Source of the DNA: Prorocentrum cordatum | Taxonomy: Eukaryota; Sar; Dinophyceae; Prorocentrales; Prorocentraceae | Reading direction: 5' to 3' | Length of the DNA: 33,287 nt | Assembly (NCBI GenBank): GCA_963575745.1 | Contig: CAUYUJ010009600.1 | Location: 1 to 33,287 of the forward strand | Shown: positions 1 to 10,310 of the stretch, in pieces | Position numbering within the stretch: position 1 is the first letter of the stretch | Layout: each line of letters starts with the position of its first letter | The notes under the pieces: generated by a model | What the model saw: only the letters and a program-made list of their open reading frames with translations | The model's database searches: none | Told to the model about the DNA's origin: nothing | Position numbers and translations under genes: made by a program

Positions 1-39
1 CATCACCATCACCATCATCATCACCACCACCACCACACC

Positions 40-77
<38 letters not shown>

Positions 78-106
78 CCATCGTCGTCATCCCCATCATC
101 CTCAGA
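1..106. repeat. CAT/ATG trinucleotide microsatellite, left edge
   Basis: Nearly pure CAT and CAC triplets on the plus strand with a run of about 12 CATs near 40-76, decaying into CGT and CCC triplets by 106. It is the same class of repeat as the large blocks in the right third of the window. No gene is visible. Confidence 0.9.
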
Positions 107-604
107 ACCCCACTCATCCGCACCACGGCTTTCCCTAACCTAGAGACCCGATGTGTCATACGTGCCGGCCCCCCGTACCCCTCGAACATTCGCCACCCAG
201 AAAAACTGAGCTGGCGCGGTGGCGGGAACAGCCGCAGGCAGCTGGATACGGAGGGGTCCTCAACCGGAACATGTCAAAGTCGCCTGGGCAGAGAGCCATC
301 TGAGGGAGGCCAGGACTCCAGGAGAACCAAGAACACAGCCAGCTAAAGGCGAACGAACAAAAATAAGTGCTGATACAGTGGACAGGCGTGCGCAAATGCA
401 CAACGACAAGCCGCACAATTCAGGCCAGACACAATTCAACGACGGGTCCGCAAGCCGTCACAAAACAAGATGGGCTCTCCCGAAGACCACCACCGGCTCC
501 GCATGGGGAGCCCTAGCCCCGAGAGCGCAGCCGAGGGCACACAGTGAAGAGACGCACTCGTCCAACACTCACGGAAAGAAAACGCATGAGATGATTAGGT
601 GGTG

Positions 605-743
605 TGCGCCCCAGCCTCCCCAGGAGGACGAGGAGAAGGAGGAGAAGGAGGAGGAGCAGGAGGAGGAGGAGCAGGAGGAGGAGGCGGAGGAGCAGGAGGA
701 GGAGGCGCGGTGCGGACCAGCGGCATGCGCCCCAGCCTCCCCA
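605..743. repeat. (GGA)n microsatellite bounded by an 18-bp direct repeat
   Basis: GGA/GCA triplets fill about 620-707. The 18-bp word TGCGCCCCAGCCTCCCCA occurs without mismatch at 605-622 and again at 726-743, just outside the triplet tract. The sequence before it (107-604) has no recognisable gene; open frames crossing the region translate to Glu-, Arg- or Gly-rich repeat peptides. The direct repeat could be a duplication made with the repeat expansion or a target-site duplication of a lost insert. Confidence 0.8.
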
Positions 744-838
744 CCGAGCGTGGCCGTGGTCTCTTCGTCGCCGCACAAGACAGCGTCGAAGAGCTGCCCC
801 GTTTCCTAACGAAGACTGGCGACCACGAGCTTATGAAT

Positions 839-865
839 AAGTCGGGCGTGTCCCTCTACAGGAGG
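839..865 (+). repeat. Terminus of the AAGTCGGGC inverted-repeat family (copy 1)
   Basis: The terminus starts AAGTCGGGCGTGTCCC and continues TCTACAGG. It matches the left end of the complete inverted-repeat element at 17202 and the reverse complement of the sites at 10779 and 2000. The sequence just inside it (ACGATGTG near 895, TGTTGG near 936) resembles the interior of the 10618-10779 copy read on the minus strand, so this is probably a decayed member. Its other end is not clear: either it was lost near 1000, or it is the inverted terminus at 1976-2000. Confidence 0.6.
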
Positions 866-1063
866 CATGTTCCAACAACAATTAAAAAATGGAAACGATG
901 TGTCGATTATTCTTTTCATTTCCCAAGCATCCTGTGGTGTTGGGTCATCGTTTTGAAGGAACGGTTCCCGCGCTCACTCCTCCTGCTCCTCCCGATGCCC
1001 CCCCTTCGTCCTCTCATCATCATTATCGTCATCACCCGTTTCAGCACACCCTCACACATTTCT

Positions 1064-1872
1064 CACACGTCTCGTTGCCTCGTAGGGAGCCCCACCGAAG
1101 GCCCCAGTGGCTGCGTTCGCATGCGCCCGCCGCACCCTTTTTGGGACACCTCTCACACGTTTCGTGGCCCCGTAGGGGGCTCCACTGAAGACCCCAGTGG
1201 TTGCGTTCGCATGCGCCCGCCGCACCCACTTCGTTACACCCCTCACACGTTTCGTGGCCACACAGGGAAGTCCCCCAAAGGCCCCAGTGGCTGCGTTCGC
1301 ATGCGCCCGCCGCACCCATTTCGGCACACCACTCACACGTTTCGTGGCCCCGTAAGGAGCTCCCCCGAAGGCCCCAGTGGGTGCGTTCGAATGCGCTCGC
1401 TGCACCCACTTCGTTACACCCCTCACACGTTTCGTGGCCACATAGGGAACTCCCCCGAAGGCCCCAGTGGCTGCGTTCGCATGCGCCCGCCGCACCAATT
1501 TCGGCACACTTCTCACACGTATCGTGGCCCCATCTGGAACTCCCCCGAAGGCCGCAGTGGCTGCGTTCGCATGCGCACGCCGCACCTATGTCGGCACACC
1601 CCTCACACGTTTCGTGGCCCCGTAGGGAACTCCCCCGAAGGCCCCAGTGGTTGCGTTTGCATGCGCCCGCCGAACCCTTTTCGGCACACCCTCACACGCT
1701 TCGTGGCCCTGTAGGGAGCTCCCCCGAGGGCCTCATTGGCTGCGAATGCATGCGCCCGCCGCACCAATTTCGGCACACTTCTCACACGTATCGTGGCCCC
1801 GCAGGGGGCTCCACCGAAGGCCCCAGTGGCTGCGTTCGCATGCGCCCGCCGCACCCATCTCGGCACACCCCT
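1064..1872. repeat. 90-bp minisatellite, nine tandem copies
   Basis: Nine head-to-tail units start at 1064, 1154, 1244, 1334, 1424, 1514, 1604, 1693 and 1783. All are 90 bp except the seventh, which lost one C. A typical unit opens CACACGTTTCGTGGCCCC and carries a conserved core, TGCGTTCGCATGCGCCCGCC. Units 2 and 4 share a CACTTCGTTACACC ending, and units 3 and 5 share GGCCACA, which suggests duplication in dimers. Because 90 is a multiple of three, several frames on both strands stay open and give 30-residue repeat peptides. The 1-bp deletion in unit 7 shifts all frames, which argues against selection on a protein. It is probably non-coding. Confidence 0.92.
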
Positions 1873-1975
1873 CACATGCTTCCTGGCCCAAGAGGGGCTC
1901 GCGACTGCATGTGGTTGGGTCCTTCGCCAGGCAAGTTTTGAATGTGTTTTGATACCTGCAATTTCCGCCCCAAAT

Positions 1976-2000
1976 CCGCCCGTAGAAGGACACGCCCGAC
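1976..2000 (-). repeat. Inverted terminus of the AAGTCGGGC family (copy 2)
   Basis: On the minus strand this reads GTCGGGCGTGTCC then TTCTACGGG, differing from the 841 terminus by about two bases over 20. With 839-865 it brackets a 1.16-kb segment that contains the whole 90-bp minisatellite. Just outside it, AAGCTTAC (2002-2009) is also found outside the 10779 terminus, so the true element may extend further. Confidence 0.6.
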
Positions 2001-3175
2001 CAAGCTTACGGAGGAGGGCCTCGGAGGAGGCATCGACCTCGGCCACCGTGGTGCTCGCGTCGGCGGTGGCACGCTCTGCGAAGCTGTCCTCGATCGTGTC
2101 CACATTGGAGGTGGCGGCAGCCCTGCTCACGAGGATCATTTTTCTCCTCGTACAACATCACTGGTGACCTGAACACCGCATCGCGATCCAAAACGCCGCA
2201 ACGCAAACTGGGGAAGAGTTCCCTGTTTCAGATCTGCCGAGATCTCGTCACAGCGGGTTACACGCAAGGCCATCGGGACGTCTCCCGCTGTGAGAAGGGT
2301 GTGCCGCGCGGAGCGCCGCCACTCGCGGCGCCCAGAACCCTGCAGATCATCCTCGTCAGGTCGGTGTGCTGCAGCGCCTCGCCGTGCCGCTCAAGAGAAC
2401 TTGAGCCGACATGGCGACAGAGACGACGACGACGACGACGACGACGGAAAAGGAGACAGCACCGACGACGGCAGTGCCGGCGCAAACGAGACCGACGACG
2501 CGGTAAGCGGGCTGTCTGCTGCCCGCCGGCGCCCCCGGGCGGGGCCGCATCGTGGCGCAGCGCAGCACCGCCGCCCCCAGGCGCTCGAAGGCGGCGCACA
2601 CGGCCTGGCGGCGCCGCCGCCGCCGCCGCCGCCGTGGTCGACGCCGTGGTCGTCGCCGTGGTGGTGGCGGTGGTGGTCGCGGTCACCGCCGTGTCGCCAC
2701 CGCCCACGGGGCGCCTCGCCTCCCTCCTCCCCTCGCTCGCCGCCCTCCCCCCCCCCCCCTCCCCGGGCTCCTCCTCGGCGTGGGCGGCGGGCGCCGTCGC
2801 CGCCGCAGGCCGTCGTCTTCGTCCTCCTCCTCCCTCCTCCCCCGGTTCCTCTCTGTCCTCCTCCGCCTCCTCTCCAGAGCAGCCCCATAGGGGCCCCCGC
2901 GGGGGGCTCCCGAGGGCCCCGGGAGGGGAATCCGAGCTGCCGTGCGAGGCCCTCGCCCTCAAAAATGGGCCCCCGGGACCGCCGGCTCCCGACAGGGCCT
3001 CTTTTGTCCACGACCCAGCCTAGCCGAAGGCCACTAAACACCACACAATTCCAGGATGGGCCAGCGGAATGAGCGGATCGATCTGCCGCCCCACGGGGCA
3101 CGGCGAGTGAGATCCCCGGTACGGCGATGGTCCGCGCGATGCTTACCCCATCAGTCCCTTGCCCACGCAGTCCTC
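2001..3175. other. GC-rich spacer with (ACG)n and (GCC)n runs
   Basis: No recognisable gene. (GAC/ACG)n lies around 2423-2446, and GCC/GTC triplets around 2608-2690, followed by C-rich sequence to about 2900. Long open frames on both strands are Arg-, Pro-, Ala- or Gly-rich and cannot be told from repeat translation. A minus-strand stretch at about 1990-2139 translates to a more protein-like composition (Ser/Ala/Glu mixed), but I recognise no domain. Confidence 0.6.
2400..2421 (-). other. Relict dinoflagellate spliced-leader-like sequence
   Basis: The minus strand from 2421 to 2400 matches the DinoSL at 18 of 22 positions, including the final nine bases GGCTCAAGN-side block (GGCTCAAG identical) and an internal GCCAT. 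The site lies directly downstream (minus strand) of a trinucleotide tract, as the intact leader at 24587 does. Relict leaders mark mRNA-derived insertions in dinoflagellate genomes. The minus-strand sequence that follows has a 47-codon open stretch to a stop near 2258 but no family I recognise. A chance match is unlikely but not excluded. Confidence 0.45.
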
Positions 3176-3363
3176 GTACCCAGAGATCCAACGTATTGAA
3201 AAAATCAAGTCGGAGTTGTTTCGCAAATTTCTGCCCCTAGGGGCCTTCGCCGGGCCTCGGGACCGTCAAAAACGACTCAGGATGAAAAACTGGTCCTGGG
3301 GAATGTGTCGAGACTTCCAGGGACCGCGTATTGAAAAAATCACGACATCAGATCTCTGGGTAC
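3176..3363. mobile_element. 188-bp inverted-repeat-bounded element (MITE- or introner-like)
   Basis: The ends are a perfect 13-bp inverted repeat: GTACCCAGAGATC at 3176-3188 and its reverse complement at 3351-3363. Just inside each end the word CGTATTGAAAAAATCA appears in direct orientation (near 3192 and 3327). The interior has no coding potential. The flanks look alike: CCACGC then CCTC before the left end, and CCACGCCCCTCCTC after the right end, perhaps a decayed target duplication. Which class of non-autonomous element it is cannot be said from one copy. Confidence 0.6.
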
Positions 3364-3561
3364 CCACGCCCCTCCTCAGAGCCCTGGCAGCCCCTCCTGG
3401 GGTCCTCCCCGCGGGCCTGCTCACTCCGCCGGCCCGGGGGCCCAGGCTGCGGCCGGGGCGCCCTCTCGCCACCACTCCCGCCCCAAAAGGACCCCCCTGT
3501 CACACGTGCTCGGCTCCCGGGCGCCACCAGCTCGTGGCTCCTCTGGCCCGGGTCCATCCAG

Positions 3562-3718
3562 ACCCGGGTCAGCCAGGCCTTGCAACATCCTGCAGGATCC
3601 TGCACCCGAGCCCGGGTGCAGTGCGAAGGATCCTGCAAAATCCCGCAGGACCCTGCACCCAAACCCGGGTCAATGCGACCCTGTCCCTGCAAGATCCTGC
3701 AAGATCCGGCGCTCTGGC
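3562..3718. repeat. Degenerate ~50-bp tandem repeat with CCCGGGT and GATCCTGCA
   Basis: About three degenerate units begin at CCCGGGT words (3563, 3611, 3664), each followed by GGATCCTGCA- or CCTGCAAGATCC-type words. The CCCGGGT word also appears in the arms of the inverted-repeat element at 4876-5088. No gene is visible. Confidence 0.55.
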
Positions 3719-4875
3719 TGACCCCCGTTTGCACTGACCCCCGTCTCAAGGCTCCCGACCAACCCTCTCAGACACCTCTGCGGGTGCCTATTCGGCGGGT
3801 TTGGGGGACCTCTCGGGGCTCTTTTGGGCTGATCTTGACCGCCCTCCGGGCCACCAACGGCCGTCCCGGATGCCTCTCCACCTTGTCTTAGAGTCTCATG
3901 CACCAGATCCCCCGACAACCAACAATACATTGTGAGACACATGAATATAGGGGGAAAACAAACCTACCTCGTTTTTGAGCACCCTCGCTTCCAAGAGATG
4001 CCAAGCGATGCCAAACTACGGGCTGTACTGGTTAGGCCGCTTGACGAGGAGGCGCGTGGTATGACTTGGTTTTGCCTGGAAGCGAAAGCGGGGTAGGTAA
4101 TTCACGCTCTGAAATTATGACGATTCTGTCCTTATCGGGCTGTTCCTGGCGCCTCTCTTGGAGCTCCCGTGTATCTCCGCGGGCTCCTGCGGCCATCTTG
4201 GAACCTGCGGATGCTTTCTGTGGCCGCCCTGACAGCCTCTCGGGGCCCTCAACGCCCGTCTGGACTCCTTTTTGGTGCTGTCGTGAGCGGTCTTCGGCGC
4301 GCCTGGAGGGTCCCTGGAAGCCCTTCTGAGGCCCCGAAACTAACTGGCGATGCACCTTGCTGCCTCTATGCATCCCTCTTCGGTTTCCTCCGCCATGTTC
4401 GACACCTTTGGGTGCCCTCTTCGCCCGCTTTCGGGCCCTCTTGAGGCCCTCTGGGGATGTTCTTGGACTCTTCTCCGCGTCTTCTTGGACCCTCTGGGGC
4501 CGAACTGGACCCCCCCCAAAAGAAAACTCTCGGCTCCAATCAAAAGTGGGGTGGCGGTGTCTGCTCCCTCAGAGGCTGGGAACAAGGAAAGGCGACACCA
4601 ACACCAGCAGCGCGAGGAGAGGTGCGAGGAGGCAAGGGGAGTCTCCCTGGTGGTGTGGTCCCCCCCCCCCCTCTCGCTCGAGACATCCCCAGCACCCAGC
4701 TCGGGGAGGCATCGTGGACCTCCTCGCTGGAGGTGGGCCCCCTGGTGGTGTTGGTATCGCTTCTCCTCCCTCCGAGAGGCGTTCAGTTGAATCTGCCAAC
4801 GCAGCCAGCCAAATGCACGGACGGGAGCGAAGGTAGCCGCGTGGCGAAGTGGCCATGCCTTGGCTCGGGGACTCT
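3719..4875. other. Spacer without recognisable gene
   Basis: The sequence is moderately GC-rich and full of degenerate GGCCCTCTTGAGGCCCT-like words (4190-4510). Open frames on both strands are interrupted and show no domain. A short C run lies at 4661-4672. I see no RNA gene, terminator or promoter that I could defend. Confidence 0.5.
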
Positions 4876-5088
4876 ACTCTCGGGGAGACGTAAGACCCGG
4901 GTACGGGGGACTCGGAAATCCCCGACGAGGTCGTCAAAAAAATGACGAGGCTGAGCCTGCATTTTGACGAGGCCTCCCGCTGCAGGCATCCCACGAAACC
5001 CCTCCTCGTCAAAATCCGAGGCGCGGTCGTCAAAAAACGATGGCGAACCCGAGTCCTGGCAAACCCGGGTCTTACGCTCCCCCGATAC
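4876..5088. mobile_element. ~213-bp inverted-repeat element with TTTTGACGAGG words
   Basis: The left arm (about 4880-4916) contains CGTAAGACCCGGGT followed by GGACTCGG. The right arm (about 5046-5085) is the same read backwards, with short gaps. Inside, TTTTGACGAGG occurs at 4962 and in inverted form near 5005, and TGACGAGG/GTCGTCAAAAAA words recur. The whole can fold into one long imperfect hairpin. There is no coding potential. It probably is a small non-autonomous element or a remnant of one. Confidence 0.55.
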
Positions 5089-6120
5089 TCAGGGGGTCAA
5101 ACAAGAGAGGAATTCGGGCGCCAGAACATGTATGTCAGAAGAGACCCCCTCGCCACGAGCTCGGCCCGGGGTCCGCGACCTGCGGCGCGGCGCGGCCAGA
5201 GGGGCATTCCCTAGCCAGAGAAAGAGGAGACGACCTGGGAAACCTCTTCCAGCAATGTCTCCTGAGAAGTGGCCACGCTTGCAGTCTCTCTCTCTCTCTC
5301 TTTCTTCATTTGTTTTTTTTGTTTCTCTCTATGCGTTTTACAGAAGCAGCTGAAAACATAGATCAGCAGAGGCTGATCAGATAAGCAACAGGCGGCAAGG
5401 ATGCGAACGAGACGTCTGCGCAAATCCAGCGACGACTTATCGGCTAAAAGTGCTCAAGTGCACTATGGACCGAGACAGTGCTGTGGGAGCGCCTGGGGTG
5501 AGGCTGGATGCCACGGCACAAGTGTCGCCATCCAGTCAACGCGCGACGGCTGGGCTGCCCGTGCCACCTTTCGCTCAAACCCTTGACCCTACCACCAGCC
5601 GAGTGGTATTTGCAACGAAGACAAGTAGCTGTCAGTGGGTCAGGACACATACCCAGCGGGGGCTGCAGAGCGGACCATTTGCCAAGTGAAAATTTAGCTG
5701 CTGAACCATTTGCTCCATCCGAGGGTGCCGGGGAGGCTGGGGCACAGGTCGGTTGGGCACGCCCAACGAAAGCTTGGGGTGCAAGGGGAGAAAGTTAACC
5801 ACACGTGCAATAAGCGCGAACATCCCTCAACTGGGCGCGAGCTTCCGCAATCAAGGACTCAGCTGAACGATATCAAACTCTCCTACTCTGGTTCTGGGTA
5901 ATTGCCACTAGCACGGTTGAGCGTTCGACAGTCGAGGGCTCCCCCTCTGAGCCAGGATAGCAGCCGCGGTGCACGTCTGCAGCAGCAAGCCCTCCATGCC
6001 GCCGCGCCCGCCCGCAGCCAGAAACACCAGCGCTGGTCGTGAGCCTGCTGCCGGGCCGCCGGAGACGGACAGCAGGGGCTCGTGCAGAGCTGGGGCAGGC
6101 CCTGGTCACGGTTCCGAACG

Positions 6121-6152
<32 letters not shown>

Positions 6153-8050
6153 ACACGCCGACGACGACGGACACGACGACGACGACGGCGGACACGACGA
6201 CGACGAGGCGTCCTCGTCTGGCGCGTCGTCCGGCAGGCCGGTGACGAAGAGGGTGGCGATGTCCTGAGCGGCGGCCCGGACTGCCAGGCGTCGCAGGGCC
6301 GCTGCTGCTGCTCCGCCCTCTCGATGCACATCCTCCTCCAGGCTCTCCCCTCCTCCCTGCTCTCCCCTCCGCCCTGCTGTCCCTCCTCCCCCCTTCCCTC
6401 CCCCTTCTCCTCGCGTTCCTGCTCGCGGCCCCGCTCTCCTGCTCATGCCTGCTCCTCCTGCTCTGCTCGGGGCATGCGTCCTTTCTGCAGGGACCCCCTC
6501 CCCTGTTTTTCCTCCTCCTCCTCCTCCTCCTCCTCCTCCTCGTCGGGCCGACGTGTCCATACTCATCCTTCTCCCGAAGAGGGACGACGGCGAAGGGGAG
6601 GACCTCCCGATAACCCGCCCCACCATAAGCCCCCGAACCCCCATCGGACCCTGGAGCCCCCTCTGAAACCTGCCGCCTTCCCGCTTTTCCCCCCTTTTTC
6701 CCTCGCCCTCCTCCTCTGAAGGCAATAAATTTTCCTCTCTACAAAAAAAGATCGGTTCTACAACCCTGCACCCCCCGACTTAAAGATTCACCTTTCCGTA
6801 TTGCAAATTACATATGATTCTGACCCAATGCCCATCCAACCTTTGAATTCTACTACACCAGCCAGGCCAGTATCGTCCCCCCCGCCATCCTCTGCAAAAA
6901 ACTATGCGCGCGCACTCGCTTCCCTTTCAATTGCAGAAAACGGGACGAAGTGCACACGCGCGCGTCGTCGCGCGCGCATGCCGGAATCCTTGGAAAGCCT
7001 TCGGTGCCCGGTGCCGGAACACAAGAACATCGAGTGTCCAAGAACATACAAAACACAAGGTTTCGCAACACGGATCTTCAACAAAAACGCGCGCGCTCTT
7101 GCGAATTCTTAAAGAAAACCATTCAAATTTCAACCTGTCCGCGAAAATATACCAAACGGGCTTCGCGCGCGCATCTCGAAATCGTTCGAACGCCCTTGCG
7201 CGCGTGCTGGGGTGGCACGATCCGTGTCCAATAATACCATGCGAACCACTCTCGCGCGTCTGCCGCTCGCGAATTTCGAATCCTTCCAAAACCTCCATCA
7301 CCGACGCGAAGACGCCGTCATCGTCGTCGGCGTGATCGGCATCGGCGCCGTCACTGGCTGCCCCGTCGTCGATGTCAGTATCGCCGCCAGCATCGCTACT
7401 ATCATTATCTTGTCTGCTGTTTCGACGTTGTCATGAAATCGCGCCCGCCCAAGTCGCCGGCTCGCACTGAAGTGCCCGCTGGGATGTGCCGAGCGGTCAG
7501 CGCCACCGCGTTCCCGTCGGTCGCGCCAAACAAGCTGGCCGCTGATCGCGCGAGCATGCGCGGGCTAGCGCGGCCGCAGAGATACACCAGCCAGCGCCAA
7601 GCACTCGTTGCAAACGCCGCCGCCGCATGAAGTTTGCAAGCCAGTGGAGTGGACAATTCACTGCGCACAGAAATTAATCCACCCCCATAATAACCACCCC
7701 GACACGCGAAGCCGTTTACTAAACGCCCCCACTGAAGGAATCGAGCAGGGCAGGGCTGTTCAATAAACGCCCAGGGCCGCTTCGTAAACGCCAGTTGCCC
7801 GGTCCGAGAGGTTTGTCCCCCCTTGATCCTCTCCTCTCAGGCGGTTCCGCTGCGGGCGGGCGCTAACCCCAGGTGCCCGGGGGGCCCGAAACCCCGGCCC
7901 GATTTCCGGGCGCCCATCACGACGGGCGCGCGACCTCCCTCGACCGCGTGGCATCGCTCCCTGCGGCGCCAGCGCGCCGCCGCCAGGCGACGCCTGCGCC
8001 CAAGGCGCGACATCTCTCCGCTGCGGGATTCTCACGGGTCGACTGCGCCG
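5089..8050. other. Spacer with scattered microsatellites; no recognisable gene
   Basis: It contains (TC)n at about 5284-5303, (GAC/ACG)n at about 6118-6215, (TCC)n at about 6508-6541 and a CG-dinucleotide-rich stretch at 6900-7220 with repeated CGCGCGC. Three similar TAAACGCC words lie in 7720-7792. Minus-strand frames at 6190-6330 and 7450-7521 translate to protein-like segments (for example AVALTARHIPAGTSVRAGDL), but each is isolated and I cannot assign either. Confidence 0.5.
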
Positions 8051-9260
8051 ATGGGCATTGACGATGCACGCGCGCGGCTCTGCAAGTACTGCGTTCACGA
8101 GGCGAGTGGATCGAGATTCTTCAACGAACCGCCCGTACCGCATGTTGGCACTGCAAAAGAAGCGAGGCCGCGTGCTCCCACCACTACTAGAAGCAGGTGG
8201 AGCCCAGCAAGAGGAGCGCCGCCCTTCGCTCACAACCCAATGTTAACGGTGCTGTTCCATGGACTCTCCAGGCGCAGCTCAAGCAAGCGCAGCAACAGAT
8301 CAAGCAGCCCAAGGCGGCACAGAAGCAGGTGTAGTCGGCTCATGCGTTAGACAAATGGGCCTCTCTTGATGGTCCTTCTTGGTCTGGTGCTGATGCAGGT
8401 GGCGATGCTGTCATGAGTGGTGTTCCCCCAGGTTTCGACGAGGGCAAGGCTAAGGCCAGAGTCCACGAGTTGGACGAGCAGCTCGAGCTCGCGTCGAGGG
8501 CAAATGAGACACACTGGCAGGCACTTCGCACGGCAATCAAGGCGGAGCGCGACGCGTTGCGGCAGCAGCTCAACGTCCGCAAGCCTGTCTCCGCTTGGAT
8601 GTTCGCACTCGTTCGGCAGCTGCACGGCAAAACCCGGCGCATCGAGAAGCAGCGCGGCGCCATCCAGAAGCAGCAGGAGCACATTGATGAGCTGGTGGCG
8701 GCCATAGAACAGGCGCGGAAGGACGGCGCGGAGCGGGGGGCCAAGGTGGAGGAGATCCGGCAGCGGCAACCTGCGTTGGCCGAGGCCGCCGCTCGGCCTC
8801 CACAGGACCTCTCGGTGCGAGCGGCTCCAGCGGATGTGCCCATCATGGCGCCGGGGCTTGACTGCTCGGCACCGGGTCGCATTCTCAATCAGTTACGGCA
8901 CCGGAGAGGCGGCTGAGCCCGCGGCTGATGAGATCGCCGAGAATTTTCCCCATCTGGTCACCAATGCCCGCGTCAGCTGCGCGGGCTCTGCTCGCGTCAC
9001 GTTGGCGGGGGCTGCGCCAGGTACGCCTTCAGCTGCTCCTGCTGCCGTGGGTCCTGCTGGCGATCGTGGTGGCGAGCAGGCCCAGCAGCCGTCGGCTCGT
9101 GAAGCAGATCTGCGGGCACTGCGAGATCACCGGGCACAGCTGGGCCTGCAGCTGGGACCTGAAGCTCAAGATGAGGAGGTGCGCGAGGCGGCCAACAAGC
9201 TCTGCAGCTGGAGGCAGGCTCCCAGTCGTCAGCTCTTTGCACCTGTCTGGATGCAGTCTC
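8051..9260 (+). pseudogene. LINE-B ORF1 remnant: zinc finger plus coiled coil
   Basis: A likely start is ATG 8051 (MGIDDARARLCKYC). A CxxC pair is encoded at 8081 and 8090 in one frame. The partner CWHC pair is at 8143 and 8152 in another, so a frameshift splits a CxxC...CxxC finger like that of LINE-A ORF1. The second frame runs on with stops at 8188 and 8332, then is open at 8413-8916. There it encodes heptad-like helices (about 8455-8580 and 8620-8790, rich in Glu, Lys, Gln, Arg) typical of the ORF1 chaperone's trimerising coiled coil. Another frame change near 8890 leads to a further charged helix at about 9090-9205. The original role would be RNA binding in the retrotransposition particle. 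It is now non-functional as a single protein. Confidence 0.65.
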
Positions 9261-9760
9261 ATCGTGATGGTCCTATGATTGTGATAACGACGACCACAAT
9301 TCAGTCTGATGGGGATTGGGGCACTCCAACTGTCCCAATGGGAGAAGCGACGGCTTCTTGTTCCAGGTCGAGGGCGTCGGATTCTTCGTCGACCCGCGCA
9401 CGCACTGGCCCTGGGAAGGAGGAGACCTCGTGGGATATCTTGCCCACCAACGCCTCGTGTTCTCTGATGGGGCCCTTGATCCGCGGCGCGGGAACCACCT
9501 GTGGGGAATCGCTGGAGGGTCATCAGAGGTCGCCTCATGTGCTACCCCACGGGCATAGGGACACCTCTGTTTCCCCAGCAGCTGGTAATCTGATTGCTGT
9601 TGCGACGGCGGGTTCGTGGACTGCGGCATCCCCCCCCCCCCACAAGCGCCCGATGCGGTTTCAAGTGCAAATGGTCAGGGTCGCAGCGCGAGGTGCGTGC
9701 CACTGCAGGTCAGCAGATGACGCAGGCGCTGGATGGGTCGTCGGAAATGCTCGTACCCTA

Positions 9761-10310
9761 GGCGAGGTGATCACGACCAACGTGGGCACCGCTGGTCCGC
9801 TGATTAGATACTTGGAGGGCTGTAAGTCTGCGGTGGATGTTACCCAGGAACATAAAGCAGATGAAGGAGCCCTTCCCTCGCTCGGGTACAAGATCCGAGA
9901 CATTGGTTATCATGGATTGAGTGCGCCTGTCATGCGTTCGCCGAATGATGGCATCTCGTCGGGGGCGGCAATATTCGAACCCGCCTACATCGCGATCGCG
10001 CCCCCGCCAACCTTGGAACAGCCAGTATTTTCGATGGGGAGATGGTGCAGCCGCATGGCCAGTGGGCTGGTGACCATATCGGTTTACTCCAAAGGCTCAA
10101 TTAGATGGGATGAGCAGGACCAAGATACGCAGTGCAAGGCGGTGGGCTACCTAGGGCGCGAACACGACATTGGACGGCCCGGAATAGTCAGAGGTGATCA
10201 GAGCATGGCTTCCACGACTTTCGATGGACAAGCTGGGTTGGAGCAGCTCAGAGCAGTCTTGCTGCTGCCTACCCAGCAACGTGCCGCGCCATCAAACCAC
10301 GGAGGGTAGC
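9761..10310 (+). pseudogene. LINE-B endonuclease-domain remnant
   Basis: The frame open from 8834 to 10309 encodes here a pattern that parallels the LINE-A endonuclease. ITTNVGTAG corresponds to the N-terminal strand with Asn, VDVTQEHK carries the catalytic Glu position, LGYKI and DGISSGAAIF match the GW..I and GG..G segments, and MGRW...VTISVYSKG matches the next strands. The expected D-W-N and final His motifs are not found in the same frame, so the domain is incomplete. The intact family (exonuclease-endonuclease-phosphatase fold) nicks target DNA to prime reverse transcription. Confidence 0.55.

Noticed and set aside
2404-2510. Short plus-strand gene starting at ATG 2411 and ending at a GTAAGC donor
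   Set aside because: The product is almost only Thr from (ACG)n, and the ATG lies inside the reverse complement of the relict leader.
4184-4206. GGCCATCTTGG word as a plus-strand DinoSL relict
   Set aside because: The match breaks down at the CTCAAG end, about 13 of 19 positions overall.
6190-6330. Minus-strand frame with LRRLAVRAAAQDIATLFVTG as an exon
   Set aside because: It looks protein-like but is enclosed by Ser/Arg repeat translation, with no domain and no defensible splice sites.
7450-7521. Minus-strand AVALTARHIPAGTSVRAGDL as a SET or SAF domain fragment
   Set aside because: The likeness covers only some 20 residues with no neighbouring motif; it is too short to call.
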